Part shown: positions 44,287 through 52,075 of the stretch, piece by piece | Layout: every line of letters starts with the position of its first letter | Position numbering within the stretch: position 1 is the stretch's first letter | Position numbers and translations under genes: made by a program | The notes under the pieces: generated by a model | Told to the model about the DNA's origin: nothing | The model's database searches: none | What the model saw: only the letters and a program-made list of their open reading frames with translations | Assembly: GCA_046462535.1 (NCBI GenBank) | Contig: JBKGVF010000020.1 | Location: forward strand, 186,001 to 250,000 | DNA from: JAAZCI01 sp046462535 | GTDB lineage: Bacteria > Pseudomonadota > Gammaproteobacteria > Cardiobacteriales > Wohlfahrtiimonadaceae | Direction of reading: 5' to 3' | Length of the DNA stretch: 64,000 bases

Positions 44287-45129
44287 TTACTCTCTCTCCC
44301 ATCTTTGAGGAAAAATTAGCCCCTCGTAAAGAGGCTCCGATTTTATATAAGCTTCAAACTCAGCAGACTGATAAACCTCCTTAATCGCGAGCGCCCAAGG
44401 CTCCTCTCGATTCTTCTCTAAAATCGCTACCTTAACTAGATGCTCAGGTGGTGAGTCTTCAATCGCTAAACCATCCTGAATTCGCAATCCTGCATTGGTA
44501 ACGTAATTACCATTAACAATAACAAAATCAATATCTTCCATTACCCGCAACATCTGTGCTGCTTCCACTTCAAGAATCTCTAACTCAACACTTCCTGGCT
44601 TTACTTCATCAATATGGAAAGTAGCTATCTCCAAATCAGGTGCAAGGGTGACCCAACCAATCTCTTCTAATAATCGCGCTGCTCGTTCGGCGTTAACCGG
44701 ATCATTAGGAATCGCAATACGCATTCCATCACGCACATCATCTAACGAACTATGTCTACTAGAGCGCAACGTTTGTGGTGCACTCGGGGTATCTGCCCAG
44801 ACAATCATCTTCTCTCCCCCTAAACGTCGATTCATCTCATGTAGATTAGCCGTACTAATATGGACCGAAACATCAACCGCCCCCTCTTTAAGAGCGACCG
44901 GAATCATTGAGTTTTGAGAAAAGATCCGCAACTCTACCCCATACCCCATCTCCTCTAGGAGCGGTTTGATCCCCTTCTCCACCTGATCGACATAGATTGA
45001 AGGACCTAAGCCAAAAGTGATTGTTGGCTGCTGATTCTCTTCAACCCCACACCCCCCTAATAGAAGGGCACCTACTATGATGACGGTTAATATTCGCCTA
45101 AATGATCGATATACTCCTCTATTCTCCAT
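44287..45129 (-). CDS. MetQ/NlpA-family substrate-binding lipoprotein 2
   Basis: Second binding protein of the cluster: signal peptide with lipobox LGGC, 280 residues. The core IPNDPVNAERAAR and EEIGWVTLA is nearly identical to the first copy, but pocket segments are different (SVHISTANLHEMN instead of IHQSQAYMEEVN; TPSAPQTLRSSRHSS). The MetQ aromatic pocket motif is not present. Together the two copies suggest two ligand specificities sharing one MetNI permease. It follows the flavoprotein gene by 27 nt. Confidence 0.85.
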   Translation of the reverse strand: MENRGVYRSFRRILTVIIVGALLLGGCGVEENQQPTITFGLGPSIYVDQVEKGIKPLLEEMGYGVELRIFSQNSMIPVALKEGAVDVSVHISTANLHEMNRRLGGEKMIVWADTPSAPQTLRSSRHSSLDDVRDGMRIAIPNDPVNAERAARLLEEIGWVTLAPDLEIATFHIDEVKPGSVELEILEVEAAQMLRVMEDIDFVIVNGNYVTNAGLRIQDGLAIEDSPPEHLVKVAILEKNREEPWALAIKEVYQSAEFEAYIKSEPLYEGLIFPQRWERE

Positions 45130-45156
45130 TCTTCTCTCCTGAGCTTATTAAAAAAT

Positions 45157-46335
45157 TTAGGGTAGATTGAGTGCTCTTTTTGCTAATTGGGTAATCACCA
45201 TATCCTCCATCGGCGGATTATGTAGACCAGCACGCACATCTCGATAGTAACGCTGTAAGGGATTACTACGAGAAAGGCTACGGGCACCCACAAGACGCAT
45301 CGCTAAGTCGACAACCATAATCGCCTTATTAACTGTGGAGACTTTAACGGCACTTAAGAGCTCACCGAGTGCATATCGCTCCTGATCAGTACTTCGATCC
45401 CACTCTTTTGCTGTATTAAAGAGGAAGGATTCCATCTCCAATAGCAGCAGGCGCATCTGCCCAACCTTCTGTTGAACAGCGGGGAATTGAGCAATCGTCC
45501 CCGATGAGATTGAGTTAGGTGCGTAATGAGTGGCAAAAGTCAACGCCTCCTCATATGCTGCCGTCGCAATTCCAAAATAGACTGTTGGAATATGGAGCAG
45601 CCACCCCTGTGGTGCCTTCTTTCCAGGCGTAAGGTATTGTGCTAAATCCTCCGGTCGCACCTCAACCCCATCTAAAATTAGATCGTGGCTCCCACTTGCA
45701 CTCATGGCAATAGAATCCCACGTCTCTTCGATCGACACCCCTGGTAGAGTACGCTTGATAAGAAAACTGCCTACCTTATCACTCTCTTCAATCGAAGCAC
45801 TCACGGCGAAATAGTCAAGCACAGGCGCTAAGGTTGTAAACGTTTTCCTTCCAGAGATGCGCCATCCAAATTTAGTTTTAAGAGCCACCGTTTCCGGTTT
45901 CCCTCCCCGTGTAGGACTTCCTGTTGCTGGCTCAGAGGCGGCATTATTAATCAATGCTCCCTCGGTCACCACCGCTTCTGCTAATTCAGCATAGAGTGAT
46001 TCATCCCAAGCTCCACTCTCACCTAAACTCTTACTAATCCCTAAATGCCAACCAATAGAGAGAGCAGTAGAGGCGTCGACTTTAGCAATCTCTGCCTGTA
46101 GCTTGAGCATCTCACAGAGGGAGATCCCACCACCTCCATACTGCTTAGGAATCGTTAACGCAGGTAGATTAATCGCCCGTAATAGCTGATAATTTTCGTA
46201 GGGATAATGCCCAGTATAATCATGCGCTGCAGCCCTCTGTTTAAATGGTTTAATCGCTTCTCTTAATGCTTCTAAACGCATCTTATGGGTAGGTAGGGCA
46301 AGTAGATCAACGGCCCCTCTCTTCTTCTCAGTCAT
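45157..46335 (-). CDS. Acyl-CoA-dehydrogenase-fold flavoprotein, SfnB/DszC-like
   Basis: A 392-residue protein of the acyl-CoA dehydrogenase fold. The N-terminal helical domain has LPALTIPKQYGGGGISL, and the FAD region has NAASEPATGSPTRGGK and ISGRKTFTTLAPV. The C-terminal segment where dehydrogenases have the catalytic Glu (in YEG-x-x) reads YYRDVRAGLHNPPMEDMV, like the RDARTHTLHDP motif of sulfur-acquisition flavoprotein monooxygenases (SfnB, DszC). So it probably attacks an organosulfur compound with reduced flavin and O2 rather than fatty acids (inference). Location between metI and the metQ pair supports this. A GGAG lies 8-10 nt before the ATG. Confidence 0.75.
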   Translation of the reverse strand: MTEKKRGAVDLLALPTHKMRLEALREAIKPFKQRAAAHDYTGHYPYENYQLLRAINLPALTIPKQYGGGGISLCEMLKLQAEIAKVDASTALSIGWHLGISKSLGESGAWDESLYAELAEAVVTEGALINNAASEPATGSPTRGGKPETVALKTKFGWRISGRKTFTTLAPVLDYFAVSASIEESDKVGSFLIKRTLPGVSIEETWDSIAMSASGSHDLILDGVEVRPEDLAQYLTPGKKAPQGWLLHIPTVYFGIATAAYEEALTFATHYAPNSISSGTIAQFPAVQQKVGQMRLLLLEMESFLFNTAKEWDRSTDQERYALGELLSAVKVSTVNKAIMVVDLAMRLVGARSLSRSNPLQRYYRDVRAGLHNPPMEDMVITQLAKRALNLP

Positions 46336-46481
46336 ATCTTTTCTCCAGATGAGTAGAGAGAGTCACTCTAAAAGTGACGAATCTCTCTTTTTAATAAAAA
46401 TCATAAAATATCGATAGTAGAAATGATCCCTTTCGCAGATAAGTGGTTATCATTCACAGATCACCACAGCCTACAATCTGC

Positions 46482-47168
46482 TTAGTGATACTTCCGAGCT
46501 AGATAGTTGCCAAGCGATTGGATGCTCTGAACTAAAATAATTAAGACAACAACGGTGTAGATAATCGCAACTGTATCAAATCGCTGATGGCCGTAGTTGA
46601 GTGCTAAATCTCCAATTCCACCGCCCCCTACCGCTCCCGCCATTGCGGTTGCTCCAATCAAACCAATCGTAGCGGTCGTAAAGTTAAGAATTAATGAGCC
46701 ACGAGCCTCTGGAATTAAAAAGCGCCAAATAATCTGAGGCGTTGTTGCTCCTAACGATTGTGCCGCTTCAATAATTCCCTTATCTACCTCTAATAGTGAG
46801 CTCTCTACTAAGCGCCCAATAAAGGGGGAGATGTAGATAATTAACGGAACAATCGCTGCTGCTGTTCCAATGGAGGATCCCACCACCCAACGGGTAAAGG
46901 GGATAATCGCCACCAGTAGAATAATAAAGGGGAGTGAGCGAATAATATTAACCATGGGATTGAGGAGTAGATAGATCCATCGATTCGGCTTAATCCCTCC
47001 GGGACGGGTAATCACCAGAAGTATACCGATTAATGAGCCAATAATAATCCCCACCAGGAGTGATACGCCCACCATAATGAGGGTCTCCTCTCCCGCCTGT
47101 ATAAATTGAGCTAAGGTCACCCGCGTCTTCACTACCGAATGGTACCAATTCCAAAATTCCTGCCACAT
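46482..47168 (-). CDS. metI: MetI-type ABC transporter permease
   Basis: Inner-membrane permease of the methionine-type ABC importer, 228 residues with about five helices. The EAA loop EAAQSLGATTPQIIWRFLIPEA contacts MetN. ITRPGGIKPNRWIY and AMAGAVGGGGIGDLALNYG are typical of MetI. It starts 1 nt after the metN stop. A 146-nt gap follows before the flavoprotein gene, containing a small GTCACT/AGTGAC hairpin (46362-46378) but no clear terminator. Confidence 0.93.
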   Translation of the reverse strand: MWQEFWNWYHSVVKTRVTLAQFIQAGEETLIMVGVSLLVGIIIGSLIGILLVITRPGGIKPNRWIYLLLNPMVNIIRSLPFIILLVAIIPFTRWVVGSSIGTAAAIVPLIIYISPFIGRLVESSLLEVDKGIIEAAQSLGATTPQIIWRFLIPEARGSLILNFTTATIGLIGATAMAGAVGGGGIGDLALNYGHQRFDTVAIIYTVVVLIILVQSIQSLGNYLARKYH

Positions 47169-47169
47169 T

Positions 47170-48237
47170 CTATGCCTCCTTACCTAACTTCTGCTGTGAT
47201 ACATTGATCCCCTTCTTTATCCCTTGGTGGGTGACACGAACACCATGTTGCTCTAAAAAAGTGATTCCCTCTGCAACTCTGCTCGCCTCCCCCTTCATCT
47301 GCACAAACATGCTCCCAAGAATTGCCCCTTCAATCTCAATCATGTTGGCAAAGAGGATATTAATCACCACCTCACCTTGCAAAATGAGGGCATTAATCAC
47401 CGGCTCTTGAGCCGAGCGCTCTAAGAATTCGAAACGATAGATATCGGTTAAGGTAGGATCATCTAAATTTAGAAGAACTCGCTCAGGGATAGAATCCCCC
47501 AGTACCGTTCGGACAAAACGCTTAGTGGTCTCATGTTGAGGATTACCAAAGAGCTCATAGGTAGGGCCTAACTCAATAATACGTCCTCGCTCCATCACTG
47601 CGATACGATTACAAAGATACTCCACAACCTCCATCTGATGGGTTACCATCACAATAGTAATCCCCTGCTCCTCATTGATCTTTTTAAGCAGATCGAGAAT
47701 TGCTATTGTCGTTTGGGGGTCGAGGGCTGAGGTCGCTTCATCACACAGAAGAATTTTAGGGTTATTCGCCAATGCTCGAGCAATACCGATTCGTTGCTTC
47801 TGCCCACCTGATAACTCCCGTGGGTAGGCATGATATTTATCTGGTAATTCAACAAAAGCGAGTAGTTCCCGCACACGGGCTTCAATCGCTCTTTGGGGGA
47901 GCTCTTTCGCTAATATTAAGGGGAGCGCAATATTCTCTGCAACACTCTTCGTCTCAAGTAGATTAAAGTGTTGGAAGATCATGCCAATCTTCTTTTTAGC
48001 CTTGCGTAGCTCTTTAGGGGAGTAGTGAGAGAGATCTTCACCATTGACAAGAACACGACCACTTGTGGGGCTCTCTAAGTCATTAATAAGACGAATTAAG
48101 GTGCTTTTTCCTGCACCACTCCAGCCGATGATGCCGAAGATTTCACCCTTATTGATGGTGAGATTAATCTCTTTAAGGGCATATGTTGTGGTTCCGTTAC
48201 GTAAATACTCTTTATTAACTGCTTCAAATTGGATCAT
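47170..48237 (-). CDS. metN: MetN-type ABC transporter ATPase
   Basis: ATPase of the D/L-methionine-type importer. Walker A is GWSGAGKST, the signature LSGGQKQRIGIARAL, Walker B ILLCDEATSAL and switch VTHQME. The C-terminal ACT-like NIL domain (about 265-345), which lets substrate inhibit transport in E. coli MetN, is present. I choose ATG 48237 (MIQFEAVNKEY), family-like, giving 355 residues. An AGAGGA motif lies just upstream. This start overlaps the 3' end of a Cys-rich leader ORF by 14 nt, so translation is probably coupled. A longer frame from TTG 48294 would read through the leader region out of frame and is less likely. Confidence 0.93.
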   Translation of the reverse strand: MIQFEAVNKEYLRNGTTTYALKEINLTINKGEIFGIIGWSGAGKSTLIRLINDLESPTSGRVLVNGEDLSHYSPKELRKAKKKIGMIFQHFNLLETKSVAENIALPLILAKELPQRAIEARVRELLAFVELPDKYHAYPRELSGGQKQRIGIARALANNPKILLCDEATSALDPQTTIAILDLLKKINEEQGITIVMVTHQMEVVEYLCNRIAVMERGRIIELGPTYELFGNPQHETTKRFVRTVLGDSIPERVLLNLDDPTLTDIYRFEFLERSAQEPVINALILQGEVVINILFANMIEIEGAILGSMFVQMKGEASRVAEGITFLEQHGVRVTHQGIKKGINVSQQKLGKEA

Positions 48238-48349
48238 TTCCTCTACTCCGTCTCTTTCTCTGTGTGTGGTGATATCGCTCTTGTGAAGATACAAAAGATA
48301 AACAGCAACAGATCGGCATCATAAAGAGAGAGCAGATATTAATATTCAT
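48224..48349 (-). CDS. Cys-rich leader peptide of the metN operon (41 aa)
   Basis: A short ORF with a near-perfect Shine-Dalgarno AAGGAG (48362-48357) 7 nt before its ATG (48349). It reads MNINICSLFMMPICCCLSFV at the start, and a basic tail (HTQRKRRSRGNDPI) at the end. Cys is found at residues 6 and 14-16; the three consecutive codons are TGT-TGC-TGT (48302-48310). It stops at 48224, 14 nt inside metN, whose own Shine-Dalgarno (AGAGGA, about 48239-48244) lies inside the ORF. Inference: ribosome behaviour on the Cys codons senses cysteinyl-tRNA and regulates metN translation. Poly-Cys leader ORFs coupled to sulfur genes are known in mycobacteria. It is not known whether the peptide has any function of its own. 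Confidence 0.72.
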   Translation of the reverse strand: MNINICSLFMMPICCCLSFVSSQERYHHTQRKRRSRGNDPI

Positions 48350-48362
48350 AAATAGACTCCTT

Positions 48363-48570
48363 AAATATAAATTAGATAGATTAAATATAGATTAAAGATA
48401 TTTATATTAATGCTTTATAATATATTGATTTATATAGAGTTATTTGCCTCTATAATCAGAAAAAGTGGTTGTTTTATAAAAACATACCCATCAACAATCC
48501 GCAAGAAAAAAGATGATCTCGATAAATATTTACTCACTTTTTTATCGATTAACATATTAATAATAGAGAC
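48363..48570. other. Promoter/5' leader region of the metN operon
   Basis: About 208 bases of very AT-rich DNA between the relA terminator and the leader ORF. It holds several TATAAT-like hexamers but no single convincing promoter, plus two inverted repeats: TCGATAAA/TTTATCGA at about 48525-48560 and TATAGAG/CTCTATA at 48433-48454. I see no SAM riboswitch and no MetJ box array. Confidence 0.5.
48433..48454. promoter_or_regulatory. Candidate operator for the metN operon
   Basis: TATAGAG (48433-48439) and CTCTATA (48448-48454) are perfect inverted arms around an 8-nt centre, about 80-100 nt upstream of the leader ORF start. No T-tract follows, so a protein-binding site (for example LysR-type) is more likely than a terminator. 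The regulator is unknown. Confidence 0.35.
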
Positions 48571-48623
48571 AAAAAGAGAGTGAATATCCCAAAAGAGCTG
48601 CTCTAGTGGATGATTTCACTCTC
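48571..48623 (-). terminator. Intrinsic terminator after relA
   Basis: On the minus strand GAGAGTGAA (48623-48615) pairs with TTCACTCTC (48584-48576), followed by TTTTT. The loop contains a smaller AGAG/CTCT hairpin. It separates relA from the metN operon, showing that metN has its own promoter. Confidence 0.85.
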
Positions 48624-48670
48624 AATTAATTATTGTTTTATTAATAATTGTCTATTGAAGCATTGACATA

Positions 48671-50755
48671 CTATTTCCGATAAGCACTTAAGATCGCTGG
48701 CATCTGATTGAGGCGATCGAGTAGCCGACTTAATTGATCGACATGTTGAATCTCAAGGGTAAAATCAATTGAGGTGCTCTCATCCTCTTCACTCTTCATC
48801 CGCATATCGATAATCTTAAGCTGCTCGGCAGAGACTAAGAGGCTAATCTCCTGCAAGAGATTCATATTTGGAGCCGCTGTTACATGAATATCTGCTAAAA
48901 CACGCTGCTCCTCACTATTCCCCCAATCAACATCTACCCGTCGCTCAGGATTCTGCTCTAACATATTTTGATAGTTGGTACACTTCATTCGATGAATGCT
49001 GATCCCCCGATTGATCGTGATATATCCTCCAATAAGATCTGGTGGGGCAGGACGACAACAGGTCGCCATAGTAGTAAGAAGATCCCCCACGCCACGTACC
49101 CGAACAGCGCTTTGTGACTCCTTTGTCTGCGGCCGTACCATTAACTCTGGATCAAAGTTACTACTTCGCTCACGCTCACCTGGTAATCGAGAGATAAATT
49201 GATTCATCGTAATATCACCAGCCCCAACATTTGCATATAGATCATTAAGACTGGTGCAATGTAACTTAGCGGCAAGCCGTTTGAGCTCCTCATTACTCAT
49301 CCGTATATTGAGACGTGATAACTCCCGCTCAACCATCTGTTTTCCAGCAATCTGATTACTCTCAAGCTCCTGCGCCCGGAACCATGTACGAATTTTAGAG
49401 CGGGTTCGACTCGAATGGGTATACCCAAGATGGGGTGAGATCCAGTCGCGACTTGGCTGCGCATGCTTCCCTGTTAAAATTTCAATACGATCCTGATTTT
49501 TAAGCCGATATGTAAGAGGAACAATATGACCATTAACTTTTGCACCACGACAACGATGCCCTAATTCAGTATGGATTTTATAGGCAAAATCCAACGGGGT
49601 AGAGCCTGCTGCCAACTCAATGGGCTCCCCTTCAGGTGTAATGACATAGACATGATCATTAAAGATATTCTCCTCAGAAGCATGCTCATCATCACCCGCT
49701 TCAAGGGCGCGGCTTAAATGCTCTCGTAACCAATTTAGGTCTGCTTGATCAATCGATGTTCCACTCCCCTCTTTATATTTCCAGTGAGCTGCAACCCCTA
49801 ATTCAGCATCTTCATGCATCTGTCGGGTTCGAATTTGCACCTCAAGAGTTAAATCTCCTGGCGCTAAAACCACCGTATGTAATGATTGATAACCATTGGG
49901 CTTAGGATTAGCGATATAGTCATCAAACTCCTTAGGGATAGGGGTCCATAAATCATGAATTAATCCTAAAACGGTGTAGCACTCAGCAGTACTCTCAACC
50001 AAAATTCGTACCGCACGAAGATCGAACAGTTGATCAAAACTTAAATTTTTCTGATTCATCTTCTTCCAGATACTGTAAATATGCTTTACACGGCCTGTCA
50101 CTTCCGCATTAATCCCAGCATCTGCTACGAGCTGCTCTAAGCGCATAATCACTTTGTGAATATAGCGTTCACGATCCTCGCGACGTCCATCAAGCTTTGA
50201 TGCAATCTCACGATAAGCCAAGGGCTCTAAAAAGCGGAGACTATAATCTTCTAGCTCCCACTTTATTCGCGATAATCCTAAACGATTTGCTACAGGTGCA
50301 AAAATACTATTTGTATTTTGTGCGATTCGATGCTGCTCTGCCTCATCGATACCGCGGGCATTACGCATTACAATCACCTGATAAGCCAACATAACAACAA
50401 TAACGCGAACATCTTCCGCAAGCGCTAAAAACATCTTTCGCTGTGTCTCTTGCGCACGCTCCTTATCACTACGAATATGAGTAAGCTGATTCATCACCCC
50501 TAAATTGGAGATAAATTTACGTAATGATTCAGGTTGCTGCTCAACAGGTAGATCAAGTACAAAAAAGATAGCGCCTGCTTGAGGCGTTATCTCATCAATC
50601 TCTAGCTCCTCTAAATAGTAGGCCGTCTCAAGAGCCATTTTATAATTACTCTGCCCCTCTTCTGCCTTAATGGCATCATAATAGGGGGCGGGCCAATGAG
50701 CACGCTTTGTCTTAAACCACTCTATCAATGCTGATTCTGTAATTGTTTTAGACAT
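48671..50755 (-). CDS. relA: GTP pyrophosphokinase RelA, synthetase-only type
   Basis: Makes (p)ppGpp when uncharged tRNA enters the ribosome. Domains: degenerate HD region (about 1-200; the metal-binding HD residues are not seen, so no hydrolase), synthetase (about 240-370) with EFDDYIANPKPNGYQSLHT, where the acidic EFDD marks RelA rather than SpoT, TGS (about 410-470; VYVITPEGEPIELAAGSTPL), then the Zn-finger/CC region (MATCCRPAPPDLIGGYITIN) and ACT-type C-terminus. 694 residues. A GAGGAGAG Shine-Dalgarno precedes the ATG. The companion SpoT must lie elsewhere. Confidence 0.93.
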   Translation of the reverse strand: MSKTITESALIEWFKTKRAHWPAPYYDAIKAEEGQSNYKMALETAYYLEELEIDEITPQAGAIFFVLDLPVEQQPESLRKFISNLGVMNQLTHIRSDKERAQETQRKMFLALAEDVRVIVVMLAYQVIVMRNARGIDEAEQHRIAQNTNSIFAPVANRLGLSRIKWELEDYSLRFLEPLAYREIASKLDGRREDRERYIHKVIMRLEQLVADAGINAEVTGRVKHIYSIWKKMNQKNLSFDQLFDLRAVRILVESTAECYTVLGLIHDLWTPIPKEFDDYIANPKPNGYQSLHTVVLAPGDLTLEVQIRTRQMHEDAELGVAAHWKYKEGSGTSIDQADLNWLREHLSRALEAGDDEHASEENIFNDHVYVITPEGEPIELAAGSTPLDFAYKIHTELGHRCRGAKVNGHIVPLTYRLKNQDRIEILTGKHAQPSRDWISPHLGYTHSSRTRSKIRTWFRAQELESNQIAGKQMVERELSRLNIRMSNEELKRLAAKLHCTSLNDLYANVGAGDITMNQFISRLPGERERSSNFDPELMVRPQTKESQSAVRVRGVGDLLTTMATCCRPAPPDLIGGYITINRGISIHRMKCTNYQNMLEQNPERRVDVDWGNSEEQRVLADIHVTAAPNMNLLQEISLLVSAEQLKIIDMRMKSEEDESTSIDFTLEIQHVDQLSRLLDRLNQMPAILSAYRK

Positions 50756-51015
50756 CGCCTCTCCTCACTCTCTTTTATCAACTTAATACTCTAATGATGG
50801 CACCCCATCCCATATCTCCTCCCTAATCTGTGGAGGATCTCCGCCACTCAATTGTAACCGCCCCTTTTTTTAACAGCGATTAATAAAATATAAGCAATTG
50901 ATTCTCCTAATGCAAAGAATCTCCACTGCTACATTCAGATACAATTATATGTCACAATGAAATTCGTTATACTAAGATTTTATCAGATAGCAAATATTCA
51001 ACTCATTCAATATAT

Positions 51016-51021
51016 AGGAGG
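51016..51021 (+). promoter_or_regulatory. Consensus Shine-Dalgarno before an ATC start
   Basis: AGGAGG, a perfect match, ends 8 nt before ATC at 51030. No ATG, GTG or TTG lies in frame until 51105. It decides the start of the DsrE-family gene. Confidence 0.7.
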
Positions 51022-51029
51022 AACGCGCC

Positions 51030-51365
51030 ATCACTTATCATGTTCTATTTCATCATACCGATCGCGATAAGTGGGGACCACTTATCAACAATATCACCAA
51101 TCTTATGGCGGCCATGACCGATGAGCTCAAAGCGATTGTCGTTATCGTCAATGGGGCTGCGATCTTAGATCTCAACGACCCAAAACGAGCTAGCGCTATC
51201 GATCAATTGATCACAAAGGGCGTTCAATTTAAGGTCTGTAACAATTCATTAATAGGGCAAGATGTTGATCCCGCATCCCTCTCGGCTAAGCTCCTCATTA
51301 TTCCAGCTGCTATGCCAGAAATTGTCCGCTACCAAGGGGCAGGGTACCTCTACATCAAACCTTAA
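51030..51365 (+). CDS. DsrE/DsrF-like (COG1416) small protein, probable ATC start
   Basis: A 111-residue DsrE-fold protein, related to sulfur-relay and YchN-like proteins; exact role unknown. From ATC 51030 it reads TYHVLFHHTDRDKWG, a good first beta strand and helix, then IVVIVNGAAILDL and FKVCNNSLIGQDVD, with the conserved Cys of the family. From the first ATG (51105) the protein would lack this first strand and helix. The frame is closed upstream by TAG at 51015. A perfect AGGAGG supports a start at 51030. ATC starts are rare; alternatives are a mutated ATG or a sequence error. The stop overlaps the convergent trmO by 3 nt. Confidence 0.75.
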   Translation: MTYHVLFHHTDRDKWGPLINNITNLMAAMTDELKAIVVIVNGAAILDLNDPKRASAIDQLITKGVQFKVCNNSLIGQDVDPASLSAKLLIIPAAMPEIVRYQGAGYLYIKP

Positions 51366-52075
51366 GAGATGTGCTCAACTTCCTGAAGCGTAATCCGCTC
51401 CGCCCCCTCCCGAGTAAAGAGAAGATTATATCGGTCCCCCTTAATGGTTAAATGCATCCCATACTCTCGCTTTGGGTCGTGATGAAATTTAGGTGCTGGA
51501 TCCTGTGCAAGTACAGACTCAATAAATGGCACTGAATCTTGCAAGTTATACCGCTTGAGCCTCTCTTCCGCCCCTTTTGTAATCACCACTTCTGCCCGTT
51601 TAGGGGGAGCGGGCGCAAAGGTACTCTCTGCATCCAGCGCATCAGCAAAGGGGATATAGGGCTTAATGCAGAGGATAGGGGTACCATCAATCAGATCATG
51701 GCCTGAAATGGTTAGTGTAACCGCTTTATAATCGACCGCTTCTAATCTGACCGCTGAAAGCCCTAATCCATTAGGGCGAAAGGAGCTTCGCGTCGCAAAG
51801 AGCCCCATTCTTCGATTTCCCCCTAACCGTTGGGGGCGGACTGTTGGTTTCCCATTCCATCGATTTTTATGAAAATGGAAAGTGAGCCAAAGATGGGTAT
51901 AGTGCTCAATCCCTAGAAGAAAATCGGCATTACGATAACGGGGGGTAAAGTGGATCACACCCGTCGCCTCTGAGACTAATCCTGCTTGTCGAGGAGCACC
52001 AAACTTCTCTGGATAACTACCATAGAGATGGGCAATGGGCTCCACAATAATGGAGTGACACTCCCCCATCTTCAC
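51362..52075 (-). CDS. trmO: tRNA (N6-threonylcarbamoyladenosine-37 N6)-methyltransferase, TsaA/TrmO family
   Basis: SAM-dependent methyltransferase with a beta-barrel fold that methylates t6A37 of tRNA-Thr. Family segments include PIAHLYGSYPEKFGAPRQAG, HYTHLWLTFHFHKN and FATRSSFRPNGLGLSAVRLE. The C-terminal part contains LIDGTPILCIKPYIPFADA. Length 237. The start may be GTG 52075, which overlaps the ligA stop as GTGA, or ATG 52069. Co-translated after ligA. Confidence 0.9.
   Translation of the reverse strand: MKMGECHSIIVEPIAHLYGSYPEKFGAPRQAGLVSEATGVIHFTPRYRNADFLLGIEHYTHLWLTFHFHKNRWNGKPTVRPQRLGGNRRMGLFATRSSFRPNGLGLSAVRLEAVDYKAVTLTISGHDLIDGTPILCIKPYIPFADALDAESTFAPAPPKRAEVVITKGAEERLKRYNLQDSVPFIESVLAQDPAPKFHHDPKREYGMHLTIKGDRYNLLFTREGAERITLQEVEHIS

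Noticed and set aside
46362..46378. GTCACT/AGTGAC hairpin as terminator between metI and the flavoprotein gene
   Set aside because: No T-tract on the coding strand; too small. A separate promoter for the downstream genes remains possible.
48224..48570. SAM riboswitch or MetJ operator upstream of metN
   Set aside because: No typical S-box helices and no tandem AGACGTCT-like boxes are visible; the Cys-rich ORF is the clearest element.
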